Assembly: GCF_000016665.1 (NCBI RefSeq)
Contig: NC_009523.1
Coordinates: 992,001-1,056,000, forward strand
DNA from: Roseiflexus sp. RS-1
GTDB taxonomy: Bacteria > Chloroflexota > Chloroflexia > Chloroflexales > Roseiflexaceae
Reading direction: 5' to 3'
DNA length: 64,000 nucleotides
Shown here one piece after another: positions 44,755 through 53,693 of this stretch (position 1 is the stretch's first letter; each line of letters begins with the position of its first letter). Under the pieces are notes generated by a model. It made no database searches. It saw only the letters and a program-made list of their open reading frames with translations, and was not told the DNA's origin. A program made the position numbers and the translations under genes.

Positions 44755-45657
44755 TCAGCACGGACATCCACACTCACAGATGCCCATATTGCAGCAACAC
44801 TCAGATGCAAAACAACACTCGTTCTGAACCCATGTGCTATCTGAGCAAGTCCCGCACTCGCATTGGCAAGAGTCGGGTTGGATCTTGTGCCAACCTCCCC
44901 TTTGACCCGTACAAATGTTGTAGCATCGCCGCCAGTAATGATGCTTATGAGTGTAGTTTGGCGGGTTCGATGTGCAGCAGTTGGTAGGTGGATCATAATG
45001 TCGTTGATATTCGCATCGGCAACAGGCAAGAGCGCTGACGCTTTTGGTAGATTGCAATAGAACCCCTGCAATGATGGCTACGATTATCTTGATGGCATCA
45101 CGCCTGCTCAGAAATTGGCGACCTCTAGCAACAGTATCAGTGTTGATAGCATTTGTTTTGGAGGAGATGAGTAACGTCCATAATATGAGGCAGCAACCCA
45201 AAAGAGCAAACAAGAAGCTGCCAATGGTTACCCACGATAAAGGATCAAGGTAACTTAGATGCAAAAGTATCGATGCCGAAAAAAGCAATCCTGCGCGACC
45301 AATAGTTAGCCCAGTGATCCTTTCTTGGCTAGATGCTCCAAAGCAACCACATGGAGTATCTTTGTCTTGGAAAAAAGCAATAGTTAGCACAATTACGAAC
45401 ATCGCAAAAAGTGTAGCCGACGCGAGGGTGGCATAAGCCGCGCTGAAAGGGAAAAGCAATGCTATCGCAATGGTTATCTCCACCACTGGCAATGAAACCT
45501 TGATGAGAGGCGCAATCTCTTTTGGCAGAAAAGCGAACTTCCTGATAATCTGTTCAGTATAAACAAGGTCAGATATCTTAGCCACGCCAGCCATGAAGAG
45601 TATTACGGAAAGCATAACAGAAGTTCCAATGTTTATATATGCCATCATGTTTTCCAA
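44755..45657 (-). CDS. MauE/DoxX-like membrane protein fused to a cysteine-rich domain
   Basis: A 300-residue protein. Residues 1-160 form a four-helix membrane domain of the MauE type, with the loop motif TPCGCFG that is characteristic of MauE proteins (redox partners needed to make the disulfide-rich methylamine dehydrogenase small subunit). Residues ~180-205 look like a second export signal (SRRDAIKIIVAIIAGVLLQ, twin-arginine). The last ~90 residues contain 20 cysteines (for example ECCFASECCCNMGICECGC). A fused disulfide-rich or metal-binding peptide delivered outside the cell is a plausible reading. TTG 45657 has AGGAG upstream; ATG 45648 is an alternative. Confidence 0.78.
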   Translation of the reverse strand: MENMMAYINIGTSVMLSVILFMAGVAKISDLVYTEQIIRKFAFLPKEIAPLIKVSLPVVEITIAIALLFPFSAAYATLASATLFAMFVIVLTIAFFQDKDTPCGCFGASSQERITGLTIGRAGLLFSASILLHLSYLDPLSWVTIGSFLFALLGCCLILWTLLISSKTNAINTDTVARGRQFLSRRDAIKIIVAIIAGVLLQSTKSVSALACCRCEYQRHYDPPTNCCTSNPPNYTHKHHYWRRCYNICTGQRGGWHKIQPDSCQCECGTCSDSTWVQNECCFASECCCNMGICECGCPC

Positions 45658-45723
45658 AATCGATCTTCTCCTTCCTGTGAAAGATCGTTAAGTTGCCTCC
45701 GGCACGCCTACTGCGACCGTGCC

Positions 45724-46584
<861 letters not shown>

Positions 46585-46606
46585 CGTCTCTCTCCTGAAA
46601 GAAGCC

Positions 46607-46668
<62 letters not shown>

Positions 46669-46673
46669 AGCCT

Positions 46674-47426
46674 TTACGGAAACTCTTTCAACCCTATACC
46701 TAACAACTTACCGCCTTTTTTATGAAGCGATTCGGTTAGTAAATTCCACCAGCCACAATTTGAAGGCTTGCCACTTTTATAATACGAATTCGTCATAGAC
46801 GAAAAGAAATCTGCTACTTGTAGACCAATCGAGTTTACCGAAGCGCCAAAACTCAATTCTGTGATCCGTTGAATAGGCAACGAGAATTCAAATACATCAT
46901 TCCAACCCCTGCTTCCTTCTGTCAATAGCCAATTAGCATGTTCTTGAAGGTCTTGTTCTAACCTTTCGTTTTGGTCATATATGCAATAGCCAAAGTCATC
47001 ATGATCTTGAAGATACATCTCGATTCTTTCAAAGATAAACTTCAAAGACAAAAGATAAGGATTATCTGGAAAAGCATATTTAGATAGATGGGCTTCTTTG
47101 TTAACAACCACTACAAACGCAGTGCCACTTTCCTTTTGCGGAAACGACAAAAACAAGTCTCGCACTTGATTTCTCTCATCATTGTGATCTCGCCACCAGC
47201 CTGTGCCTTGAGCAATGTCTCTGGCTTTTATCTCAAATCCGCGACCTAATGGCTTCTTTTGTCCTGGCACACTTATTTTATTGATTTCTTTTCTCAGTCT
47301 GTCATAGGCTGCAGGAATGTTGCTCATCGGAATGCAAACCGCGCTAAGCACATAGAACGGTTGCTCATCTATTTGCTTTTTCCAGTCCCGACTGTAACCC
47401 GACTCATCCAAAAAAATTATTTGCAT
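46674..47426 (-). CDS. DUF3800-family protein
   Basis: A 250-residue protein opening MQIIFLDESGYSRDW, with the DESG motif of DUF3800, an RNase H-fold family often found on mobile elements. The end motif SFGASVNSIGLQVADFFSSMTNS matches the family's LQLADxxA. The acidic residues D (in DESG) and D of LQVADF would form a metal site. Function is unknown; nuclease activity is suspected for the family. ATG 47426 is chosen, with AAGGGA 7 bases upstream. Confidence 0.82.
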   Translation of the reverse strand: MQIIFLDESGYSRDWKKQIDEQPFYVLSAVCIPMSNIPAAYDRLRKEINKISVPGQKKPLGRGFEIKARDIAQGTGWWRDHNDERNQVRDLFLSFPQKESGTAFVVVVNKEAHLSKYAFPDNPYLLSLKFIFERIEMYLQDHDDFGYCIYDQNERLEQDLQEHANWLLTEGSRGWNDVFEFSLPIQRITELSFGASVNSIGLQVADFFSSMTNSYYKSGKPSNCGWWNLLTESLHKKGGKLLGIGLKEFP

Positions 47427-47447
47427 GATCACGTCCCTTGTTCGGCT

Positions 47448-47517
47448 GGCTAACGGTCGCGTTCAGCCGCGCCGCGAAGCGCAGCGGAGCGGCGTCGGCT
47501 GGAACGCGGTGTTAGCC
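47448..47517 (-). other. attC site of the endonuclease-like cassette
   Basis: Ends GGCTAAC / GTTAGCC; arms GCGTTCAGCCG / CGGCTGGAACGC pair with one extra base. It begins ten bases after the gene's stop. Confidence 0.9.
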
Positions 47518-47527
47518 CGCGCCTTGC

Positions 47528-48541
47528 CTACGAAGATGACGCTGTGCTATCTTGAACCCAAGCGTATCTGGCGTTGATGTATTCCGACCACCCCCGCATT
47601 CCTGGCAACTGTCCCATCAACCAACCGCCAAATAGTCGCTCGGTGCTAATGCTGATGAACCTATCTCGCCGTTGCACCAGTTTTTTCCAAACATCTGTCA
47701 CCGTATCACCAAGCGGCGCAAGATCAGGCGAAGTCACTCTGCGGAAATCGGCGTTATGGTCTGGGGCAATATGAAGTACACATACGATGTCTGCGCCCAA
47801 TTCCTGCGCCCGTTCTATCTCGTGGGCTAACAACTGCTGGCGCATCAGTTGATAAAACGGCTCATAGAACAGTGCTTCAAAGTTGGGCAACAATTCCTTG
47901 TTGATTGGGCAATCATCCCGCCTGAAAAGCGGCCTGTAAATGTTGGTGCGGTCTGTGCCACTCCTGGCGATTTTGAGCGACGCCCCACCATATGACTCGG
48001 TGTATTTCCACTCAATCAGGGCAATCTGCCGCTTTCCATCTATCCGCTCAAACATCACGATTGCGTCTGCACTTGTGAAATTCGCGCCACGTGTCCGTTT
48101 GCCGTTACGCGAGATCTTCTCGCCCAGATAGTTTTCTTCACCTATCCACTCAAAAGCGACATACTGTCCGTTTTCCACCGGGAGCATTGTCCGAATATCA
48201 GGAAAGACAGGGCGCAAGACGCTGGCTAGCGCGTCAGGCTTGTCCGAAAAAGCAAAGAGAAAATTGACACAGCAGACCTGCGAGTCGCAAAGATGATTAC
48301 TTGGTTGGCCATTTTGGCCGTCGTGCCATTTGATACCCTGAGACGCAAAGTAGGCAAGTGCCGCCTGTCGAATTTCGGGAAACAGGTTCTCTTCAGCACA
48401 TTCGATAGGCAAACAAAATGGACGTGACTTGCCCTTGTAGACTCCATCGGCGCGAGCCGCGTTGGAAAAGTATGGTGAACTCGCTTTGAATTTCGCCTGA
48501 TGCAGTTTTTCGCTTTCGAGAAACTCGCCCATTCTGTTCAT
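47528..48541 (-). CDS. PD-(D/E)XK-like putative restriction endonuclease
   Basis: A 337-residue soluble protein. The core motif SADAIVMFERIDGKRQIALIEWKYTESY has the D...(E)xK arrangement of PD-(D/E)XK nucleases (D of SADA, E-W-K). Overall phrasing (PFCLPIECAEENLFPEIRQAALAYF at the start, FYEPFYQLMRQQLLAHEIE later) resembles the PGN_0703 family of putative restriction endonucleases. No methyltransferase or specificity gene accompanies it, so it would be an orphan nuclease, perhaps acting on modified DNA. Complete and in frame. An internal ATG at codon 4 is an alternative start. Confidence 0.72.
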   Translation of the reverse strand: MNRMGEFLESEKLHQAKFKASSPYFSNAARADGVYKGKSRPFCLPIECAEENLFPEIRQAALAYFASQGIKWHDGQNGQPSNHLCDSQVCCVNFLFAFSDKPDALASVLRPVFPDIRTMLPVENGQYVAFEWIGEENYLGEKISRNGKRTRGANFTSADAIVMFERIDGKRQIALIEWKYTESYGGASLKIARSGTDRTNIYRPLFRRDDCPINKELLPNFEALFYEPFYQLMRQQLLAHEIERAQELGADIVCVLHIAPDHNADFRRVTSPDLAPLGDTVTDVWKKLVQRRDRFISISTERLFGGWLMGQLPGMRGWSEYINARYAWVQDSTASSS

Positions 48542-48558
48542 CCTGTCCGCAGTGAGCG

Positions 48559-48628
48559 GGCTAACGGCCCGCGCTTGAGCTGCAGGCCGACCGAAGGGAG
48601 GCCTGTCGGCTCAAAGCGCAGGTTGGGC
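48559..48628 (-). other. attC site of the DUF4177-like cassette
   Basis: Ends GGCTAAC / GTTGGGC; arms GCGCTTGAGC.. and ..GGCTCAAAGCGC. It is ~480 bases from the nearest recognised gene of its cassette, the only such gap in the array. Confidence 0.88.
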
Positions 48629-48629
48629 C

Positions 48630-49106
48630 GCCAACCCCTTTCGCCAGAAGCGCCTCAGGCAAACCGGCCCACTCCCCCACCAGCCCCCCGCTGGCCTGCC
48701 TGCTATCCTCAGGACGGAAGACCTATCCACCTTTGTCCGCTGAATTCCAGCGAGGACTCCAGTTGGACCTACTCACCCCCTGCGGGGTTCTCGCCGCTTG
48801 GAGCATAATCCGAAGCGCCGACGTCCGACGGCCCGCTGTCCCCAGCGCCTGCTCCACCGTCCGCCACCCTACCGACCCCACCAGCATTGAGGGCATCTCT
48901 CTGAATGGAGAGACACACTTCCGGACGGCCAGCCCCCAACCGGCGCGCTCTTCCCACAGCGCCCACTATCCGAAAAGCCACCGGCTTCCTTCCCACCTCA
49001 GGCCAGGAAACAGCGCCCTCTTCCCGAATACGCCCTGCAGCCTTTACAAATCTTTTCGAACAATCCATCCCCACATGATTCAGTAGAGTGAAATCAACCT
49101 GACGGA
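48630..49106. other. GC-rich segment of cassette without a recognised gene
   Basis: This 477-base stretch has Pro/Ser-type GC-rich composition unlike the gene upstream. A minus-strand frame from ~49074 to 48769 (opens MDCSKRFVKAAGRIREEGAVSW) is open but has no ribosome site or known motif. It may be the remains of another cassette that has lost its attC. Confidence 0.45.
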
Positions 49107-49391
49107 TTACTCCTGCTTTCTGCGTTTGAAGACACAAAAATAAGCATTGCTCCACTCTGCCTTATCAAAGAAAGCCATATCGTAGTTTACGCCAACAACT
49201 CCTGCCACTGGTTCCATATGTACTAATTCCCAACCTTGCTCTCCAAAGTTGTTGAGTGCAGGTATCATGGTTTGAGGTGCATATTTTGGTGGATTCTTCC
49301 AATCTGGCCATCTTTTCTTTATAAGTTCCCTTGCGCCTTCATTTTCGATATTAGCCCACAAAAAACCTGTCCAATATTCCCATTTTTCCAT
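49107..49391 (-). CDS. Small DUF4177-like protein
   Basis: A 94-residue protein starting MEKWEYWTGFLWANI; AGGAGG lies 7 bases upstream, which fixes this start over longer frames. The pattern WEY...LNNFGEQGWELVHM...AYFCVFKRRK follows DUF4177, a small family of unknown function frequent in cassettes and phages. Soluble; no catalytic residues are evident. Confidence 0.8.
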   Translation of the reverse strand: MEKWEYWTGFLWANIENEGARELIKKRWPDWKNPPKYAPQTMIPALNNFGEQGWELVHMEPVAGVVGVNYDMAFFDKAEWSNAYFCVFKRRKQE

Positions 49392-49456
49392 TAGTGTCCT
49401 CCTTATTGACATTATCCATGTGCAACCTCGCAGACCGCTACTTGCTGAGATGGACG

Positions 49457-49528
49457 GCCCAACGGCTGGCGCATCAGCCGCAGCGCGGAGCGAAGCGGAG
49501 CGCTGTCGGCTGGATGCGCGGGTTAGCC
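49457..49528 (-). other. attC site of the first (lipoprotein) cassette
   Basis: Ends GCCCAAC / GTTAGCC; arms GCGCATCAGCCG.. and ..CGGCTGGATGCGC are complementary with one unpaired base. It begins ten bases after the lipoprotein stop. Confidence 0.92.
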
Positions 49529-49537
49529 CGCTTTTAT

Positions 49538-50344
49538 CTATGGGAGATAAGGACATGATGTTCCAGCATGTGATGCTGCGCCGCGCTGAAGATAGTCTTC
49601 ATAATCCTTGATACATTCGGGAGAACCCGTAATTAGCCAGAGTTTGAAACTGCCAAGGCCGAGTCCTTGAACAGGTTCACCTGGGCCAAACTCTTTTACA
49701 TGGCATGTACCAGAGTTATCAATGTCACCATGTGCAAATATAACTTGGTTTGGACCTGCAGGAGGAGGCATAGGCGCGCGTGGCTGTTGATATAACCATT
49801 CGCCTAAGAACTCAATCTTACACATAAGAGTACTCGAAGAGGATTGTGGATTGGGTTGGATACTTGGTATAGTCGGTTGTACAGGCACAGCAGAGATACC
49901 ACATCCCAAATCCCTACTTGAAACCTGCTCCACCGAGACAGGAATACGCACTTCATACGTCCCGCTCTTGCCATTCACCTGAACGTTTCCAGCCCGCACA
50001 TCATCAGACCAGCGTAACACAAACTCCATATTCGTCCCAGGCGGCGCAACCAAACGCTGGCTTACAGATGTATTTCGGTACTCGCTGTACTTGGCGGAAA
50101 GGCTACCTTGCACAATGGACTGATACCCCGCGGAAACGCCTGCTTCAAACTCAACAGTGGTTGCAAAGTCCCGTGACTTGGTTTGTTCGCTATCGCCTTT
50201 GCCGCCGCAGTTGTTAATGCGGACTATCTCATCATAGACAACAGTGTTTTTACTGAGTTCAACCAGTTGAACATCAGGGTTGGAAGCACATCCACTCAAG
50301 AGGAGTACTGCTAATGCGATTCCGAAAAGGATGTGTTTGCTCAT
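49538..50344 (-). CDS. Lipoprotein of unknown function, first cassette
   Basis: A 268-residue protein with a signal peptide and lipobox LLLSGC (Cys19). The mature part has NNCGGKGDSEQTKSRDFATTVEFEAG, a beta-rich region (residues ~60-140) and a C-terminal extracellular part with several cysteines. I recognise no named family. As the cassette next to attI it should be the most recently inserted and best expressed. GGTGAAG precedes ATG. Confidence 0.78.
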   Translation of the reverse strand: MSKHILFGIALAVLLLSGCASNPDVQLVELSKNTVVYDEIVRINNCGGKGDSEQTKSRDFATTVEFEAGVSAGYQSIVQGSLSAKYSEYRNTSVSQRLVAPPGTNMEFVLRWSDDVRAGNVQVNGKSGTYEVRIPVSVEQVSSRDLGCGISAVPVQPTIPSIQPNPQSSSSTLMCKIEFLGEWLYQQPRAPMPPPAGPNQVIFAHGDIDNSGTCHVKEFGPGEPVQGLGLGSFKLWLITGSPECIKDYEDYLQRGAASHAGTSCPYLP

Positions 50345-50361
50345 TGCACTTCACCGTAGCG

Positions 50362-50418
50362 GGCTAACTTGTACTTATCTCGACTCTCTATGTTATCTTG
50401 CGTGACTCTCTATGTTAT
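50362..50418 (-). other. attI-like recombination site
   Basis: The plus-strand GGCTAAC at 50362-50368 (GTTAGCC in cassette direction) is the junction between cassette 1 and the integrase side. Next to it the 15-base sequence GACTCTCTATGTTAT occurs twice (50382-50396 and 50404-50418), 22 bases apart, like the direct repeats bound by IntI in attI. A TTGACA on the minus strand at 50483-50488 points toward the cassettes, but no well-spaced -10 follows, so the cassette promoter is not identified. For intI a TTGACC (50437) and TATCAT (50463) lie 20 bases apart, a weak pair. Confidence 0.65.
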
Positions 50419-50503
50419 GCCATACGACAGCCACAGTTGACCAGGGACTTACACGCTCATGCTATCATACAACGGAAATTTCTGTCAAAGCAGGAGCACC
50501 ATC

Positions 50504-51463
50504 ATGCCGGAGAGAAAACTGGCCGATCGCATCCGCGACGCCATCCGCCTGCGTGGCTATTCCATCCGCACCGAGAAAGCCTACCTCCATTGGTACGAAC
50601 GCTTCGTCCGCTTCCACAAACTCCGCCACCCCGCCGCCATGGGCGCACCGGAGGTTGAAGCCTTCCTCACCCACCTCGCTGCCTGCGAGCAGGTTTCCGC
50701 TTCCACTCAGAATCAGGCCCTTGCCGCCCTTCTGTTCCTCTATCAGGAAGTTCTCGCCATCCCCCTCGGCGATGTGCACGCCCTGCGCGCGAAGAAAAGC
50801 ACCTACGTCCAGCCCTACCTCAGCCATGACGAATGCCTGCGCATCCTCGCCGAATTGGACGGCACGCCTTACCTCGTCGCCTGCCTTCTCTACGGCAGCG
50901 GACTGCGATTGCTCGAAGCGCTGCGCCTGCGTATCCAGGACCTCGATGTTGAGAACTCCCTCATCACCGTTCGCAACACCAAGTCCAACCGCGACCGCGT
51001 GACCTTCCTCCCAGACGAGGAGCGGTTTCTCCAACGCCTCCGCGCCCACCTGGAGGGGGTCCGCCGCCTTTATGAGGTTCACCTTGACGTTCCGGTCTCC
51101 ATGCCGCCAGCGCTGGCGCGCAAATATCCGGGAGCAGCCACCTCCTGGGAATGGCAGTACGTCTTCCCTTCCCGTGACCTCTCCGTAGACCCCCGTACCC
51201 TTGTCGTCAAGAGGCATCACCTCCACCCCAGCGGTGTTCAGAAGGCCATCACCGCCGCTGTCCATGCCGCAGGCATGACCAAACGCGCCACCGCCCACAC
51301 CCTGCGCGCTGCCTTCGCTCACCGGCTTAAAGAGGCCGGTTACCAGCTCGACGATATCCAACAACTCATGGGGCATGCCGACATTCGCACCACTCAGCAT
51401 TACCTTGAAGGCCAGGCGCCTGCCTGCAAACGCTTACGCGGTCCCCTATCCTCCAGAACCTGA
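50504..51463 (+). CDS. intI: Integron integrase IntI
   Basis: A 319-residue tyrosine recombinase. N-terminal core-binding domain: RLRGYSIRTEKAYLHWYERFVRFH, VSASTQNQALAALLFLY. Catalytic residues are R135 (YGSGLRLLEALRLR), K160, H265 and R268 (AHTLRAAFAH), H291 (MGHADIRTTQ) and Y300. Between ~193 and 223 it has the extra segment unique to IntI (MPPALARKYPGAATSWEWQ, followed by YVFPS), then VKRHHLHPSGVQKAI. The residue after R268 is Ala where most have His, and the end (QAPACKRLRGPLSS) departs from the usual YTHVLNRGG. ATG 50504 has AGGAG upstream. Divergent from the cassettes, as in other integrons. Confidence 0.93.
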   Translation: MPERKLADRIRDAIRLRGYSIRTEKAYLHWYERFVRFHKLRHPAAMGAPEVEAFLTHLAACEQVSASTQNQALAALLFLYQEVLAIPLGDVHALRAKKSTYVQPYLSHDECLRILAELDGTPYLVACLLYGSGLRLLEALRLRIQDLDVENSLITVRNTKSNRDRVTFLPDEERFLQRLRAHLEGVRRLYEVHLDVPVSMPPALARKYPGAATSWEWQYVFPSRDLSVDPRTLVVKRHHLHPSGVQKAITAAVHAAGMTKRATAHTLRAAFAHRLKEAGYQLDDIQQLMGHADIRTTQHYLEGQAPACKRLRGPLSSRT

Positions 51464-51729
51464 GGCTGCCCTTTGGCTACAGAGACGGGATGACCATCCA
51501 AATCTCCACTTCAGGGGCGCTATCGGGTGCATTCCTCCCGCGGGATGGTGCGTGCTATCGTCTCCGTCCTGTCACGTGGGTTCGCCTGCCGGATGCTTCC
51601 TCACGACATCCCGCCACGGCAGACGGTCTATCCTTCCGTTCGTCGCCAGCGGCAGGATGGGATCTGGACGTGGCGCACCGATGTGCTCCGAACGGAGATG
51701 CGCCGTGCATCGGGACGGGAGGCGGAGCC

Positions 51730-52125
51730 GCGCGCTGCCAGCGGAATGGAGACCGAAATTCATTTCGGTCGCCGTGTGAGGGGCGCGACTCCGGGAGTGT
51801 TCACCCTCGTTCACCAGGTTCAACCCCCGTGAGAACTGCTAGAATGCTCAATCTCCATGAGCCTCACGGCACGAGGCGAATACCGGATTGTAGCAGTTCT
51901 CAGAGACGTTGACCCTTGTCCGGGTCTGCCGCATTGCGCGAGGCGCCCGCTTGCGGCGACAGGTGCAGCCCCGTCCAAGCGGCCTTGTGAGCGCTGCGCT
52001 CCGCCTCTCCACGCCCTTGGCGTCTCGGCGGTGTATGTATTGTTCACCGCCGAGACGCGGAGCACGCGGAGAGGATGGCGCACGAGGCGTCTGCTTTCGT
52101 TGGCGGGTGGAACCCTCTCCATAGT
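51730..52125. repeat. Dispersed repeat family C, next to intI
   Basis: 51740-51845 has the GACCGAAATT..AATTTCGGTC hairpin and CACCCTCGTTCACCAGGTTCA as at 23932-24003. 51890-52100 repeats AGCAGTTCTCAGAGACGTTG, CGAGGCGCCCGCTTGCGGCGAC and the GAGACGCGGAGCACGCGGAG end. 51464-51730 shows nothing recognisable. Confidence 0.7.
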
Positions 52126-52137
52126 TCAACCACACGC

Positions 52138-53337
52138 TCAGGATGCGGCGTCCAGCGCTCTGGTCAGTTTCTCGATGGCTTCATCGACCTGAGCGCGGGT
52201 CAGGATCAGGGGCGGTACCAGGCGCAACACATCATCACCGGCAGTGGCGATCAGGAGACCTTCATTGTGCGCTGCTTCGCGCACCGCGCTGGAAGAACCA
52301 TTGATCACCACGCCGCGCATCAGACCACGTCCGCGCACTTCCAGCACAACATTGGGGCGGGCAGCCTGCAGGTCAGCCAGCGCCTCGCCGAGGTAGTCAC
52401 CGACTTCGCGCACATGGGCGAGGAACGTCGGATCGGCGATTTTGCGGAACACCGTTTGCGCGACTGCGGTAACGAACGGACCGCCGCCAAACGTCGTTCC
52501 GTGATCGCCAGTGTGGATCGCCTGCGCAACTTTCTGGCGCATCAGGATCGCGCCGATCGGCAGCCCCCCGCCGAGGGGTTTGGCGATCGTCATCAGATCG
52601 GGCGCCACGCCATACGGTTCATGCGCCCACAGCGTTCCGGTGCGTCCGATACCGCACTGGATTTCGTCGAAGATGAGCAGCGCATCGACTGCGTCGCACC
52701 GTTCACGCAGCGCACGCAGGAACTCCGGCGTCGCTACGCTGAGACCACCCTCCCCCTGTATTGGTTCGACGATCACGCCGCACACATCGTCGGTAATGGC
52801 GGCAGCTGCGGCAGCGCTATCGTTGAAGGGGATAAAACGCACCCCTGGCATCACCGGTTCGAACGGTTGACGATACTTTTCGCGCGCCGTCACCGCCACG
52901 GCGCCCATCGTGCGCCCGTGGAATGAGCCGCTGAATGCCACAATCGTCGTCTTCCCTTCGCCGTGGATGTCACGCGCATAGCGGCGGCTGAACTTTAGCG
53001 CACCCTCGACCGCCTCTGCGCCGCTGTTGCAGAAGAAGACCCGATCCGCCCACGATGTATGATTGACCAGCGTCTGCGCCAGTTCGACCGCCGGACGCGA
53101 GTGGTACAGGTTCGACAGATGGATCAGTCCGTTGGCGTGATCCCTGATTGCGCGCGCAACGTCGGGATCGCCGTAGCCGAGCGCGTTGACCGCAATACCG
53201 GCAACACAGTCCAGGTAGCGACGACCTTCACTATCGTAGAGATAGCATCCTTCGCCGCGCTCAATGACGAATTCCGGTCGCGCATAGGTTTGCAGCAGGT
53301 AACGTTGTTCGGCAGAAATGACGTCAGCGGCGGTCAT
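52138..53337 (-). CDS. argD: Acetylornithine aminotransferase
   Basis: A 399-residue class III aminotransferase. The start region YARPEFVIERGEGCYLYDSEGRRYLDCVAGIAVNALGY, FFCNSGAEAVEGALKFSRRY, FHGRTMGA, LIFDEIQCGIGRTG and the PLP lysine in TIAKPLGGGLPIGA are all those of ArgD. It converts N-acetylglutamate semialdehyde to acetylornithine in arginine synthesis. ATG 53337 is chosen; an upstream ATG would start in repeat DNA. It is separated from the integron by repeat C only. Confidence 0.93.
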   Translation of the reverse strand: MTAADVISAEQRYLLQTYARPEFVIERGEGCYLYDSEGRRYLDCVAGIAVNALGYGDPDVARAIRDHANGLIHLSNLYHSRPAVELAQTLVNHTSWADRVFFCNSGAEAVEGALKFSRRYARDIHGEGKTTIVAFSGSFHGRTMGAVAVTAREKYRQPFEPVMPGVRFIPFNDSAAAAAAITDDVCGVIVEPIQGEGGLSVATPEFLRALRERCDAVDALLIFDEIQCGIGRTGTLWAHEPYGVAPDLMTIAKPLGGGLPIGAILMRQKVAQAIHTGDHGTTFGGGPFVTAVAQTVFRKIADPTFLAHVREVGDYLGEALADLQAARPNVVLEVRGRGLMRGVVINGSSSAVREAAHNEGLLIATAGDDVLRLVPPLILTRAQVDEAIEKLTRALDAAS

Positions 53338-53397
53338 AATGGCTCCTGTGCTGGATGAACATTGATTTCGCTGCAAAAACGCACCGCCGGGACGCCG

Positions 53398-53611
53398 GGA
53401 GCGCAGAGAACTTCAGAAATATGCGCGGCGAAGCATAATGCGTTGGAGCGACTCGCTCTGGCATCTTCCTCTGCGAACGCAGCGCCGCTGCGGTGACATG
53501 CCCTTGAGACGCCAGGCGCGCAGAGAGCTTCAAAAATATGCGCACGCATTGGAGCGACTTGCTCTGGCATCTTCCTCTGCGAACGCAGCGCCGCTGCGGT
53601 GACATGCCCTT
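53398..53611. repeat. Tandem duplication, two ~105-base units
   Basis: Two copies share GCGCAGAGA.CTTCA.AAATATGCGC, TTGGAGCGACT.GCTCTGGCATC, TTCCTCTGCGAACGCAGCGC and CGCTGCGGTGACATGCCC. A related single unit is at 56375-56535. The rest of the gap 53338-53693 has no gene. Confidence 0.8.
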
Positions 53612-53693
53612 TTTGCAGTGGACTCAACATTGGAATTGCAAGATGGGGAGAGACGTAGCATTGCCGCGTCTCTCCCACGCCACACCGTGCTGC

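Noticed and set aside
48733-49086. Plus-strand gene inside the DUF4177-like cassette
   Set aside because: Pro/Ser-rich low-complexity frame without ribosome site; orientation is against all other cassettes.
50504-51463. XerC/XerD or phage integrase
   Set aside because: It has the IntI-specific insert around residues 193-223 and lies next to attC sites; XerC/D lack this insert.
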